Source of the DNA: DATHTC01 sp035456465 | GTDB lineage: Bacteria; Actinomycetota; Thermoleophilia; Gaiellales; Gaiellaceae | Direction of reading: 5' to 3' | Length of the DNA stretch: 45,268 nucleotides | Assembly: GCA_035456465.1 (NCBI GenBank) | Contig: DATIDD010000066.1 | Span: 1 to 45,268 of the forward strand | Shown here: positions 15,280-24,188 of the stretch, piece by piece | Position numbering within the stretch: position 1 is the first letter of the stretch | How the letters are laid out: every line of letters starts with the position of its first letter | Notes under the pieces: model-generated | Seen by the model: the letters and a program-made list of their open reading frames with translations, nothing else | The model's database searches: none | What the model was told of the DNA's origin: nothing | Position numbers and translations under genes: made by a program

Positions 15280-16827
15280 GTGCCGCGCGTCACGGTTGCG
15301 AGGCTGCGCCGCCTCTTCCGGCGCGAGACGGTGGGGGTCGACGTCGCCGCGGCGCTCGACCTCGTCGGCGGCCTGCTGAAGTGGCTCGGCCTCGCCTTCC
15401 TCGCCCCCGCGGCGCTGGCCGTGGCATGGGACGAGCCGGCCTGGCCGTTCCTCGTCGGCGGCGTGCTCGTCAGCGGCTTCGGCCTCGCGCTCGACCGCCT
15501 CGCGACCGGCGAGAAGGAGCAGGTGCGGCCGCGGGAGGGCTTCCTCGTCGTGGCGCTGGTCTGGCTGCTCGTGCCCGCGTTCGGGGCGGTGCCCTTCGTC
15601 CTCGGCGACGTCGACCAGCTCTCGAGCCCGCTCGACGCGTACTTCGAGTCGATGTCCGGCTTCACGGCGACGGGCGCGACGATCTTGACCGACATCGAGG
15701 CGCTCCCCCGCTCGATGCTGTTCTGGCGCCAGTTCACGCAGTGGCTCGGCGGCATGGGGATCATCGTCCTGGCGCTGGCGGTGCTCCCGCGCCTCCGCGT
15801 CGGCGGCCGCCAGCTGCTCGAGCGCGAGCTGCCCGGGCCGACCGAGATCGAGCGGCTGACGACCTCGATCCGCGAGACGGCGCGGCAGCTGTGGGTGCTC
15901 TACGTCGGCCTCACCGCTGCGCTGACGCTGCTGCTCGCGGCCTACGGCTGGATGGGGATCGACGACCGGCTCGACCTGTTCGAAGCGGTCTCCCACGCAT
16001 TCACGACGGTGGCGATCGGCGGGTTCTCGACGCAGGCGACCTCGGTGTCCGCGTTCGGCCCGCTCGCCCAGTGGACGATCGCGCTCTTCATCGTGCTCGC
16101 GGGGATCAACTTCCTCCGGCTCTACATGGTGTTCGTCCAGCGGCGTCCGCGCGTGATGGCCCGCGACGAGGAGTTCCGCCTCTACCTGTTCCTGCTCCTC
16201 CTGGGGTCGGCCGTGCTCCTGGCGGAGCTGATCGGGGACGGCCGGTTCGCCGGCGAGGAGGTCGTGCGCATGGCCGTCTTCCAGGCGGTCTCGATCATGA
16301 CCACCACGGGCTTCGCCACCGCCGACTACACCACGTGGGGCGCCCTCACCGCGGTGACGCTCGTCGCGCTGATGTTCGCCGGCGCCTCGGCGGGCTCGAC
16401 CGGCGGCTCGATCAAGATCGTCCGCCACCTCCTGATCGGCCGGCTGCTGCGCCGTGAGCTCGACCAGACGGTGCACCCGGAGATCGTGCTCCCGATCCGC
16501 CTCAACAGCTTCACCGTGGACGAGAAGACGCTGCGTGCGGTGCTGTCGTTCGTGCTCCTCTACGTCGGCCTGTTCGCGCTCGGGACGCTCGCGCTCGCGG
16601 TCGAGTCGTTCCGGGCGGAGACGGGCGTGACGCCGTTCGAGGTGGCGGCGGCGGCCGCGGCCACGCTGGGCAATGTCGGCCCGGGGTTCGGCTTCGCCGG
16701 TCCCTTCGGCTCGTACGCGCCGTTCAGCGACCTCTCGACCGTGATCATGACGGCGCTGATGTGGCTCGGCCGCGTCGAGATCGTGCCGATCGTCGTCCTC
16801 TTCACCAAGGCGTACTGGCGCGCGTGA
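15280..16827 (+). CDS. trkH: Trk potassium transporter membrane subunit TrkH
   Basis: A 515-residue membrane protein of the SKT superfamily. Filter-type P-loops are recognisable as MSGFTATGATI, TTVAIGGFSTQ, SIMTTTGFAT and ATLGNVGPGFG. The intramembrane-loop region carries MFAGASAGSTGGSIKI, also conserved in TrkH. It forms the K+ (or Na+) conducting subunit controlled by TrkA. It starts at GTG 15280 and ends ten bases before the convergent DedA gene. Confidence 0.94.
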   Translation: MPRVTVARLRRLFRRETVGVDVAAALDLVGGLLKWLGLAFLAPAALAVAWDEPAWPFLVGGVLVSGFGLALDRLATGEKEQVRPREGFLVVALVWLLVPAFGAVPFVLGDVDQLSSPLDAYFESMSGFTATGATILTDIEALPRSMLFWRQFTQWLGGMGIIVLALAVLPRLRVGGRQLLERELPGPTEIERLTTSIRETARQLWVLYVGLTAALTLLLAAYGWMGIDDRLDLFEAVSHAFTTVAIGGFSTQATSVSAFGPLAQWTIALFIVLAGINFLRLYMVFVQRRPRVMARDEEFRLYLFLLLLGSAVLLAELIGDGRFAGEEVVRMAVFQAVSIMTTTGFATADYTTWGALTAVTLVALMFAGASAGSTGGSIKIVRHLLIGRLLRRELDQTVHPEIVLPIRLNSFTVDEKTLRAVLSFVLLYVGLFALGTLALAVESFRAETGVTPFEVAAAAAATLGNVGPGFGFAGPFGSYAPFSDLSTVIMTALMWLGRVEIVPIVVLFTKAYWRA

Positions 16828-16837
16828 GCCCGTCCGC

Positions 16838-17431
16838 CTAGGCCGAGCGGCGCTCCTTGAGGCGGCGGACGGCCTCGACCACGCCCCCGAGGACGATCGC
16901 GGCGGTGAGGGCGAGCGCGAGCGGCTTCCAGAAGCTGTTCTCCATCGCCTGGCCGCCGAAGTAGCCGAGGCCGGTGGCGAACGCCGCCCAGGAGATCGCC
17001 GCGATCAGGTCGGCGAGGAGGAACCGCGGCCACCGGAAGCAGGTCAGGCCCGCGGAGAAGGTCACCGACGTCCGCCCGCCCGGGATGTAGCGCGCGACGG
17101 CGATCACCAGGATTCCGCGCCGATGCAGCTGCTGTCCTGCCCACTCGAGCCGCGCCCGCGCCTTCTCGCCGCGGAACAGCCGCCTGGTCGCGGGACGGCC
17201 GGCAAAGCGCCCGAGGCAGTACGAGACGTGGTCGCCGACGAGCGCGCCGGCCGCAGCGGCCCCGGCCACGCCGGCCACCGACAGGTCGCCGGACGCGGCG
17301 AGGATCCCGCCGACGATCACCACCGTCTCGCCCGGCACCACCGGGAAGAACGCGTCGACCGCGACGACGCCGAACACGACGAGGTAGGCCAGCGCCCCGG
17401 TGCCGAGCAGGTCGACGAGCTGCTGCGTCAC
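16838..17431 (-). CDS. DedA family membrane protein
   Basis: A 197-residue membrane protein. Family motifs are FFPVVPGETVVIVGG near residue 30, GALVGDHVSYCLGRFAG near residue 62, and RYIPGGRTSVTFSAGL near residue 113, with the conserved Arg and Gly pair. DedA/VTT-domain proteins are implicated in lipid-carrier (undecaprenyl phosphate or phospholipid) flipping. The start is GTG at 17431, and it is convergent with trkH. Confidence 0.9.
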   Translation of the reverse strand: MTQQLVDLLGTGALAYLVVFGVVAVDAFFPVVPGETVVIVGGILAASGDLSVAGVAGAAAAGALVGDHVSYCLGRFAGRPATRRLFRGEKARARLEWAGQQLHRRGILVIAVARYIPGGRTSVTFSAGLTCFRWPRFLLADLIAAISWAAFATGLGYFGGQAMENSFWKPLALALTAAIVLGGVVEAVRRLKERRSA

Positions 17432-17503
17432 GCCACTCTCACCGACCGGAGTGTTACCTGCGGCAGCAAGGGTTGCTGGTCAAGCGATCGGAAGGAGGGG
17501 GCT

Positions 17504-17532
17504 CACGGGGGAACCATGGGGGTTCCCCCGTG
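17504..17532 (-). terminator. Perfect 12-bp hairpin after hppA
   Basis: CACGGGGGAACC (17504-17515) and GGTTCCCCCGTG (17521-17532) are perfectly complementary around a five-base loop. The hairpin lies three bases past the hppA stop. No T-tract follows on the minus strand, so it would be a tail-less terminator or mRNA-end stabiliser. Confidence 0.6.
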
Positions 17533-17535
17533 CTG

Positions 17536-19578
17536 CTATCCGTGGATCGCCGCGATCAGCGGGATGATGAGGATCGCGACGATGTTCGCGATCTTGATCA
17601 TCGGGTTGATCGCCGGGCCGGCCGTGTCCTTGTAGGGGTCGCCGACGGTGTCGCCGGTGACCGCCGCCGCGTGGGCCTCGGAGCCCTTGCCGCCGTAGGC
17701 GCCGTCCTCGATCAGCTTCTTCGCGTTGTCCCAGGCGCCGCCGCCCGACGTCATCGAGATCGCGAGGAAGAGGCCCGTCACGATCGTCCCGATGAGCAGC
17801 CCGCCGAGCGCCTCCGGGCTGATGATCCCGACGATGATCGGGATCGCCACCGGAATCAGCGCAGGGGCGAGCATGCGCTTGATCGCCGCCGTGGTCACGA
17901 TCCCGACGGCCCGCGAGTAGTCGGGCCGCTGCGTGCCCTCCATGATCCCGGGCATCTCGCGGAACTGCCGGCGCACCTCGGTCACGACCTGGCCGCCGAC
18001 CCGGCCGACGGCCTGCATCGCCAGCGAGGCGAAGAGGAACGGCATCAGCCCGCCGATGAACAGGCCCGCGATCACCCACGGGTCGTCGAGGCGGAACACG
18101 CTCGCGATCTCCTCGTCGCGGAGCCCGCGCGCGTACTCGTCGAACAGGATCAGCGCCGCGAGCCCCGCGGAGCCGATGGCGTAGCCCTTCGTCACGGCCT
18201 TCGTCGTGTTCCCGACCGCGTCGAGCGGGTCGGTGATGCGGCGGACGGACTCGTCCAGGTCGGCCATCTCAGCGATCCCGCCGGCGTTGTCGGTGACGGG
18301 CCCGTAGGCGTCGAGCGCGACGATCAGCCCGGTCATCGACAACTGCGCCATCACGGCGACGCCGATGCCGTAGAGGCTGTTGTCGGCGATCTCGTAGGCG
18401 GCGATGACGCCGATCGCGATCACGATCACGGGCGCCGCCGTGGCCTGCATCCCGACGGCGAGGCCCTCGATGATGTTCGTGGCGTGGCCCGTCTGCGACG
18501 CCCTCGAGATCGATTTCACCGGGTGCCAGCGCGTGCCCGTGTAGTACTCGGTGATCGCCACCAACAGGAAGGTGACGGCGAGCCCGATCAGCGCGGCGCC
18601 GTACAGCTCGCCGAAGGAGAACTGCCCCTCGTCGAAGGCCATCGTCACGGGGATGAACCCGAGCGCCGCCAGCACGGTGGCGACGATCACCGCCTTGTAG
18701 AGCGCGTTCATGATCGAGCCGCCGCGGCCGACGCGGGCGAACCAGACCCCGATCACGGACGCCAGGATCGAGACGCCGCCGATCGCGAGCGGGTAGAGCG
18801 GCAGGCCCCCGGCGGGGAAGGCGGTGCCGAGCAGCATCACCGCGACGGCGGTGACGGCGTACGTCTCGAACAGGTCGGCGGCCATGCCGGCGCAGTCGCC
18901 GACGTTGTCGCCCACGTTGTCGGCGATCACCGCGGGGTTGCGGGGGTCGTCCTCGGGGATGCCGGCCTCGATCTTCCCGACGAGGTCGGCGCCGACGTCG
19001 GCGGCCTTCGTGTAGATGCCGCCTCCGAGACGGGCGAAGACGGAGATCAGCGAGCCGCCGAAGGCGAGCCCGATCAGGTCGTCGATCGCGTCCTCCTGGG
19101 CCACGTCGAACCACTCGGTGAGGATCCCGTAGTAGCCCGCGACGCCGAGCAGCCCGAGGCCGACGACGAGCAGGCCGGTGACCGAGCCCGCCCGGAAGGC
19201 GACGTTCAAAGCCGGCATCAGCCCCGACTTCGCCGCCTCGGCCGTCCGCACGTTCGACCGCACGGCGACGTTCATGCCGATGAAGCCGGCGGCGGCCGAG
19301 AGCGTCGCGCCGACGAGGAACCCGATCGCCGTCCCCCACCCGAGCTGGTCGTAGAAGCCGAGGAGCAGGAACGGCACGACCGAGACCGCGGCGATCGTCA
19401 GGTACTGCCGCTTGAGGTACGCGGCCGCGCCTTCCTGGACCGCCCGCGAGATCTCGCGCATGCGGTCGGTCCCCGTCGGCTGCTGGAGCAGCCACCACGT
19501 GAAGTAGAGCCCGAGTGCGATGCCGACACCCGCGCAGATGAGCGCGAACAGCACCGCGTGGTCGTTGAAGAAGTCCAT
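17536..19578 (-). CDS. hppA: Membrane-bound proton-pumping pyrophosphatase, K+-independent type
   Basis: A 680-residue protein with about 16 membrane segments. Substrate-site motifs are GGGIYTKAADVGADLVGK and DNVGDNVGDCAGMAADLFE in the middle, and GDTVGDPYKDTAGPAINP near the C-terminus. It hydrolyses PPi and pumps protons out across the membrane. At residue 460 the string GNTTKAVTKG has Lys where K+-dependent enzymes have Ala; this Lys marks the K+-independent H+ pumps. ATG 19578 is preceded by AGGAG (19585-19589), six bases away. A perfect hairpin lies in the leader, and a strong one follows the stop. Confidence 0.96.
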   Translation of the reverse strand: MDFFNDHAVLFALICAGVGIALGLYFTWWLLQQPTGTDRMREISRAVQEGAAAYLKRQYLTIAAVSVVPFLLLGFYDQLGWGTAIGFLVGATLSAAAGFIGMNVAVRSNVRTAEAAKSGLMPALNVAFRAGSVTGLLVVGLGLLGVAGYYGILTEWFDVAQEDAIDDLIGLAFGGSLISVFARLGGGIYTKAADVGADLVGKIEAGIPEDDPRNPAVIADNVGDNVGDCAGMAADLFETYAVTAVAVMLLGTAFPAGGLPLYPLAIGGVSILASVIGVWFARVGRGGSIMNALYKAVIVATVLAALGFIPVTMAFDEGQFSFGELYGAALIGLAVTFLLVAITEYYTGTRWHPVKSISRASQTGHATNIIEGLAVGMQATAAPVIVIAIGVIAAYEIADNSLYGIGVAVMAQLSMTGLIVALDAYGPVTDNAGGIAEMADLDESVRRITDPLDAVGNTTKAVTKGYAIGSAGLAALILFDEYARGLRDEEIASVFRLDDPWVIAGLFIGGLMPFLFASLAMQAVGRVGGQVVTEVRRQFREMPGIMEGTQRPDYSRAVGIVTTAAIKRMLAPALIPVAIPIIVGIISPEALGGLLIGTIVTGLFLAISMTSGGGAWDNAKKLIEDGAYGGKGSEAHAAAVTGDTVGDPYKDTAGPAINPMIKIANIVAILIIPLIAAIHG

Positions 19579-19601
19579 ACCCCGCTCCTGTCACAAAGTC
19601 A

Positions 19602-19623
19602 GCGCCGGGACACACCCCGGCGC
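19602..19623 (-). promoter_or_regulatory. Hairpin in the hppA upstream leader
   Basis: GCGCCGGG and CCCGGCGC (8-bp arms, six-base loop) lie 24-45 bases before the hppA start, upstream of the Shine-Dalgarno. It may terminate the DUF1844-like operon or act in the hppA leader. No T-tract is visible. Confidence 0.4.
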
Positions 19624-19672
19624 GGCGCATTCTTCTACCACAGCGGCCGGTCGGGCCGCGTCACAAGCACCC

Positions 19673-20077
19673 TCAGTCGCTTGCCGCCGGAGGCTCGGCG
19701 TCTTCCTCCGCGGCGAGCTCCGGCTCCCGCTCCGGCTCCGGCCCGCCCTCCGGCTCGGGCTCGCCTTCCGGCTCCGAGGCCGGCGCGGGCTCGACCGCGC
19801 CCGCGGCGGCCGCGTAGGCGAGCTGGAGGTTGGCGACCGTCGAGCGCAGGTCGCGCGCGAGGTCGTCGCCCAGCGACTCCTCCGCGACCGGCAGCAGCGC
19901 CCGCAGCGCCTCGATCGCCAGCCGCGCCTGGCCGAGGTCTCGCGTCGACTCGTCGAGCTTCGCGAACCCGAGCTGGGCCAGCGTGAAGATCGTCGACTGC
20001 AGGAGGTCCGCGACCTTCATCGCGCGGAGCGCCTCGACGACCTCCTCGGGGCTCGGCTGCCGGCCGGGCTCGCTCAC
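19673..20077 (-). CDS. DUF1844-like small protein
   Basis: A 134-residue protein. Residues 10-90 are helical and resemble DUF1844 (VADLLQSTIFTLAQLGFAKL, ARLAIEALRALLPVAEESL, LRSTVANLQLAY). The last 40 residues are a low-complexity Glu/Pro/Ala tail with EPEGEPEPEGG repeats. The GTG start at 20077 overlaps the stop of the GCS2 gene (GTGA, 20074-20077) and has GAGG seven bases upstream. The function of the family is unknown. Confidence 0.72.
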   Translation of the reverse strand: MSEPGRQPSPEEVVEALRAMKVADLLQSTIFTLAQLGFAKLDESTRDLGQARLAIEALRALLPVAEESLGDDLARDLRSTVANLQLAYAAAAGAVEPAPASEPEGEPEPEGGPEPEREPELAAEEDAEPPAASD

Positions 20078-21228
20078 CGGACGACCTCGCGCGCGAGCGC
20101 GAGCTCCTCGAACACGTCGCGGAGCGAGGCGCCCTCGGCCCGGCGCGCGAGCTGCCGCTCGGCCGAGTTCGCGTCGGGGACGGAGAGGTACGGCGCCGCG
20201 CCGAGCTCCTCGGCCACCGGGAGCACCCACTCGACGAGCTCCTCGATCGCGGCGCGGGCAGGCCGGACGCGGTCGCCGCGAAGGTCGATCAGCTCGCCCG
20301 AGAGCCCCCACCGGATCGCGCGCCAGACGTTCTCCTCGATCAGGCGGCGGGGGGGCACGAGCAGCTCCTCGCCCTCGTCGAGCGCGCGGGCGATCCGCGC
20401 CGCCAGCGCGTACGCGAGGGCCGCGAGCGACCGCGCGGCGGCGAGGTCGGGCTGGCCGTCGCAGATGCGGATCTCGACGGTCGGGAACGCGAGGTGCGTG
20501 CGCACGCTCCACCAGAGCTGCGTGTGCTCGGTGACGGAGCCGGTCGCGTAGAGGAAGCGCACGTAGCGCTCCCACGCGTCCCAGCCGCCGTACACGTCGG
20601 GCACGCCGCAGCGCGGGAAGAAGCGGGTGAAGATCTGGGTGCGGGCCGAGTGCAGGCCCGTGTCGACGCCCTCGACGAAGGGCGAGCTGGCCGACAGCGC
20701 CAGCAGGTCGGGGAGGTACGCCCGCAGCCCGTCGCAGACGCGGACCGCTCGGTCGGCGCCGCGGATCCCGACGTGGACGTGGATCCCGAACGTGTTGTTC
20801 CGCCAGACGACGTAGCGGAGGAGCTCGTCGTTGCGCCGGTAGTGCGGCGTGTCGATGATCCGCTGGTCCTTCCAGTCGGCCCACGGATGGGTGCCGCTGG
20901 CGGCGAGCGCGATCCCGAGCTCGTCCGCGAGGCGGCTCAGCTGGCCGCGCCGCTCGCCCATCCTGGCCGACGCCTCGGCGAAGTCCTCGCAGCGCCCGGT
21001 CTTGACCTCGACCTCCGACGCGATCAGCTCGCCGACGAGGTACTCGCCGAGCGGCGTCGGCCGGGAGGCCGCCTGGAGCTCCTCGAAGCGGTTGACGAGG
21101 TCGAGCGAGGCGGGATCGAGGAGCTGGAACTCCTCCTCCACCGAGACGGTGAAGTCGGTGCCCGCGTCGAACTCCGCGCGCGAGCGCTGCAGGAGCTGGT
21201 CGGTCGGCAGGCGCTGCTCGTCCCCCAT
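20074..21228 (-). CDS. Glutamate-cysteine ligase family 2 (YbdK-like carboxylate-amine ligase)
   Basis: A 384-residue protein of the GCS2 family. VSVEEEFQLLDP near residue 30 is the ATP/metal-binding Glu motif. NNTFGIHVHVG near residue 145 and WWSVRTHLAFPTVEIRICD near residue 240 complete the ligase core. Members join an amino acid to a carboxylate with ATP; YbdK-type proteins have weak gamma-glutamylcysteine synthetase activity, and the true substrates here are unknown. ATG 21228 follows the glycosyltransferase stop by 13 bases without a strong Shine-Dalgarno. It is co-operonic with a GT4 enzyme and a DUF1844-like protein. Confidence 0.9.
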   Translation of the reverse strand: MGDEQRLPTDQLLQRSRAEFDAGTDFTVSVEEEFQLLDPASLDLVNRFEELQAASRPTPLGEYLVGELIASEVEVKTGRCEDFAEASARMGERRGQLSRLADELGIALAASGTHPWADWKDQRIIDTPHYRRNDELLRYVVWRNNTFGIHVHVGIRGADRAVRVCDGLRAYLPDLLALSASSPFVEGVDTGLHSARTQIFTRFFPRCGVPDVYGGWDAWERYVRFLYATGSVTEHTQLWWSVRTHLAFPTVEIRICDGQPDLAAARSLAALAYALAARIARALDEGEELLVPPRRLIEENVWRAIRWGLSGELIDLRGDRVRPARAAIEELVEWVLPVAEELGAAPYLSVPDANSAERQLARRAEGASLRDVFEELALAREVVR

Positions 21229-21241
21229 CGGCGGGCCGATG

Positions 21242-22486
21242 CTACTGAAATGGAAGTAGCAGCCGGCGTGCGACGCCGGCCCAGCTCCACCGGGCCACGA
21301 CCGCGCGGCGGGCACCCTCGCCCAGCCGTGCGCGCTCCGTCGGCGCGAGCGCGAGGATCCGTCGGAGCTTCGCGTGGAGGTTCGCGGCGTCGCCGGTCGC
21401 GAACGACGCCAGGTCGCGGTGCTCGGGCGGGTACTCGGCCTCCACGCCGTCGGCGATCTCCGCGAGCCCCGAGTGCCGGGCGACGAGTGGCGGCACGCCG
21501 GCGGCGGCGGCCTCGGCCGCGACCATCCCGAAGGCCTCCGGGAAGATCGACGGGACGACGACGACGTCCGCGAGCGGCAGCAGGTGGACGAGGTGCCGGT
21601 GCTCGAGCGCCCCGGTGAAGAGCGTCCGCGGCGGAGCGAGCGCCTCGAGCTCGGCGCGGTAGTCGCCGAAGCCGACCACGACGGTGCGGGCCTCGACACC
21701 GCGGAGCGCCTCGAAGAGCACGTGGACGCCCTTGTTGCGCAGCAGCTTGCCGAAGTACACGACCGTCGGCTCGGCTCCCGCCAGGAACGCCGCCAGCCGC
21801 TCCGCGTTGCCCTCGTCGGGATGCCGCTCGTCGGCCTTCCCCGGGTTCGGCGGGTCGCGCCGCGCCTCCTCGACGAGCTGTGCGAGCGCCTCGTCGCGCG
21901 GCTGCGGGCGGAACTCGTCCACGTCCACGCCCGGCGGCACCTCGTGGACGTTCTCGACGTGGCCGACCACCTCCTCGAGCACCCGGCGGATGTGCGCCGA
22001 GCCGACGAACACGGCCTCCGCCGTCCGCAGCGACTCCCGGCCGAGCGCCTCGAGCTCCGGCCGCCCACGCATCGAGTACTCCAGCTCGGACCCGTGCGCC
22101 TTGACGGCGACGCGGCCGCCGGCGGCCGCGGCCACGGGGCCGCCCATGAGCACGTGGTTCGCGAACAGCAGGTCGCGCTCGCCGAGCTCGCGGAGCGCGG
22201 CCGCATTCGCCTCGACGTACCGCCGTCGCTCCTCGGCGGTCCAGTCCTGGAGCAGCTTCGGGCGCAGGCCCTCGTAGCGGTCGACGACGAACACGGGCAG
22301 CAGGTCGTCGGGGAGCTCGGGCCGGACGACCCGCGCGCCCGCGAGCTCGAACCGCTCCGGTCGCCGCTCCTGGCAGACGACCGTGACGTCGTGGCCGGCG
22401 CGCGCCCACTCGCGCACCAGGGCGCGCGTGTAGATGTTCGAGCCGGTGCCCGAGAGCAGGTAGCCGTGCCAGACGTGAATCCGCAC
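21242..22486 (-). CDS. GT4-family glycosyltransferase
   Basis: A 414-residue GT-B-fold enzyme. The N-terminal Rossmann-like half has the glycine-rich acceptor-side loop LSGTGSNIYTRAL. The C-terminal nucleotide-sugar half has VVYFGKLLRNKGVHVL near residue 237 and the E-x7-E motif PSIFPEAFGMVAAEAAAAG near residue 315. There is no signal peptide or membrane segment. The GTG start at 22486 is just before the first strand (VRIHVWHGYLL). Donor and acceptor are unknown. Coupling to a GCS2 ligase leaves open a small-molecule pathway, but exopolysaccharide or lipid glycosylation is equally compatible. Confidence 0.9.
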   Translation of the reverse strand: MRIHVWHGYLLSGTGSNIYTRALVREWARAGHDVTVVCQERRPERFELAGARVVRPELPDDLLPVFVVDRYEGLRPKLLQDWTAEERRRYVEANAAALRELGERDLLFANHVLMGGPVAAAAGGRVAVKAHGSELEYSMRGRPELEALGRESLRTAEAVFVGSAHIRRVLEEVVGHVENVHEVPPGVDVDEFRPQPRDEALAQLVEEARRDPPNPGKADERHPDEGNAERLAAFLAGAEPTVVYFGKLLRNKGVHVLFEALRGVEARTVVVGFGDYRAELEALAPPRTLFTGALEHRHLVHLLPLADVVVVPSIFPEAFGMVAAEAAAAGVPPLVARHSGLAEIADGVEAEYPPEHRDLASFATGDAANLHAKLRRILALAPTERARLGEGARRAVVARWSWAGVARRLLLPFQ

Positions 22487-22499
22487 CGGCCGGAGTAAA

Positions 22500-22529
22500 G
22501 CGGAGGGGCCGGTCTCCCGGCCCCTCCGC
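22500..22529 (-). terminator. Intrinsic terminator after the subtilase gene
   Basis: GCGGAGGGGCCGG and CCGGCCCCTCCGC form a perfect 13-bp stem with a four-base loop. On the minus strand it is followed by TTTAC, a short T-run. It lies just past the stop at 22537. Confidence 0.75.
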
Positions 22530-22536
22530 GCGTGGA

Positions 22537-24120
22537 CTAGCCGCCCGTCTCGTGCAGCACGGCGCGCAGGGCGTCGATCTGCCCGCTGCCGTACCACGAG
22601 TTGTTGCCGGCCCCGCCCTGGCACTGCTGGAGCGAGCCGTCGGGCCGCGTGATCTCCGCGTACGGCGTGTCCTGCAGCGCCGATCCCGGTGCACCGTTCA
22701 ACGGCAGCTCCGTCGGGCACGGCTGCGCATCCGCCGTCCCCTGCAGCAACGCCGCCACGGCCCCCGGCGCCATCTTGCCGTTCTGCGCGTTCTTGAGGTC
22801 GCCGAACCGGCTGACGATCAGCGCGGCCACACCCGCGGCGTGCGGCGACGCCATCGACGTTCCCTGCAGGTACCGGTAGACGACGCCGTTCTCGATCACC
22901 CGGCGGCTGCCGCCGATCTCCGCCGGCCACGTCGAGAGCACGAGCCCGAAGGGCCCGCCGTCCGTGCCGCGACCGTAGTAGAAGTCGCCGCCCGGAGCGG
23001 TCACGTCGGTGACGCCCGCGCCGTACGACGAGTAGTACGACTTGAGGTAGTCGGTCGGGTCGCCGTCGCCGTCGACCTGCATCGTGTTCCCGACCGCGGA
23101 CACGCCGACGACGCCCGGCACCTCGACCGGGATCACGACGCAGTTGTTCGTGATCTCACGCTCCTGCTCTGAACCCGGCGGGAAGTCGGGGCTGATCACG
23201 TCGACGGTGGGGTGCGCGAGGTCGTCCGCCTCGTTCCCGAGCGCCGCGACGTTCGTCACACCCTGCTTCACCGCGTAGGCGACGGCCCGCTTCGCCGCCT
23301 TCCAGAGCGCCCGCTGCGTGGGGTCGTTGCGGCAGTTGTAGAGGTACGGATCCATGAAGTAGCTGTTGTTCGTCACGTCGATCTGGTGCGAGCCCGCCCA
23401 CATGAACGCGCAGATCACCATGTGCGAGAAGAAGAAGCCGCTGTTGTTCGACGACTTGATCCCGGCGATCTTCACGTTCGGCGCGACGCCGGTCGTCCCG
23501 AAGCCGTTGCTCGCCGCCGCGATCGTCCCGGCGGTGTGCGTGCCGTGGCCGTTGTGGTCATCCCACGCGGCCGGGTCGGTCACCGGAGCGCCGCTCTCGC
23601 ACGAGACGCTGCGCGAGAAGTCGATGTTCTGGACGAGATCCGGGTGGTCCTTGTCCAGGCCGGTGTCGATGTCGCCGACGACGACCGCCGGGCTCCCGCC
23701 CGTGATCGCATGCGCCTCCGGCGCGTGGATCTGGCGCATGTCCCACTGGAGCGGGGCGAGCGAGTCCTCCGTCGCCGGCGCGTTCGGCAGCGCCGGTGAC
23801 GCGTCGTCCGCCGCCGCCGCCTCCAGCGGCTCGACCTTTGCGACCGGCTGCGTCGACGCGGCGACCGCCTCGATCCGCGAGTCGTTCCCGAACGCCTGCG
23901 CGAACGTCGGGCTGTCCGACTCCGCGATCGCGACACCGATCCGGTCGTAGGTCGCGACGAGCGTCCCTCCCGCCATCGCGACCCTGGCGCCGAGATCCGA
24001 CGAGGTCGCCTCCTGCTTGTACAGCACGACGTACGTCGCGGCCGACGCGGTCCCGGCGAGCGCCGTCGCGGCCAGCGCGACGACGGCCAGCACCGCGAGC
24101 CGCGTGATCGATCCCTTCAC
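22537..24120 (-). CDS. Secreted S8 family (subtilisin-like) serine protease
   Basis: A 527-residue exported protease. Residues 1-28 form a Sec signal ending GTASA. Residues 29-125 are an inhibitor-I9-like propeptide and linker. The catalytic domain follows with Asp152 (DIDTGLD), His192 (HGTHTAG) and Ser422 (GTSMASP); Asn in ALGNEADD is the oxyanion residue. Cysteines in the C-terminal part may form disulfides. The GTG start at 24120 has GGAGGGGAG just upstream. A strong terminator follows, so it is probably monocistronic. It likely degrades extracellular protein. Confidence 0.94.
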   Translation of the reverse strand: MKGSITRLAVLAVVALAATALAGTASAATYVVLYKQEATSSDLGARVAMAGGTLVATYDRIGVAIAESDSPTFAQAFGNDSRIEAVAASTQPVAKVEPLEAAAADDASPALPNAPATEDSLAPLQWDMRQIHAPEAHAITGGSPAVVVGDIDTGLDKDHPDLVQNIDFSRSVSCESGAPVTDPAAWDDHNGHGTHTAGTIAAASNGFGTTGVAPNVKIAGIKSSNNSGFFFSHMVICAFMWAGSHQIDVTNNSYFMDPYLYNCRNDPTQRALWKAAKRAVAYAVKQGVTNVAALGNEADDLAHPTVDVISPDFPPGSEQEREITNNCVVIPVEVPGVVGVSAVGNTMQVDGDGDPTDYLKSYYSSYGAGVTDVTAPGGDFYYGRGTDGGPFGLVLSTWPAEIGGSRRVIENGVVYRYLQGTSMASPHAAGVAALIVSRFGDLKNAQNGKMAPGAVAALLQGTADAQPCPTELPLNGAPGSALQDTPYAEITRPDGSLQQCQGGAGNNSWYGSGQIDALRAVLHETGG

Positions 24121-24188
24121 GAGTCTCCCCTCCCTGTGCGTCGCCCCCGGACCTCCCGCGGGCGCGAGGAGCGAATCCTCGCAGACGG

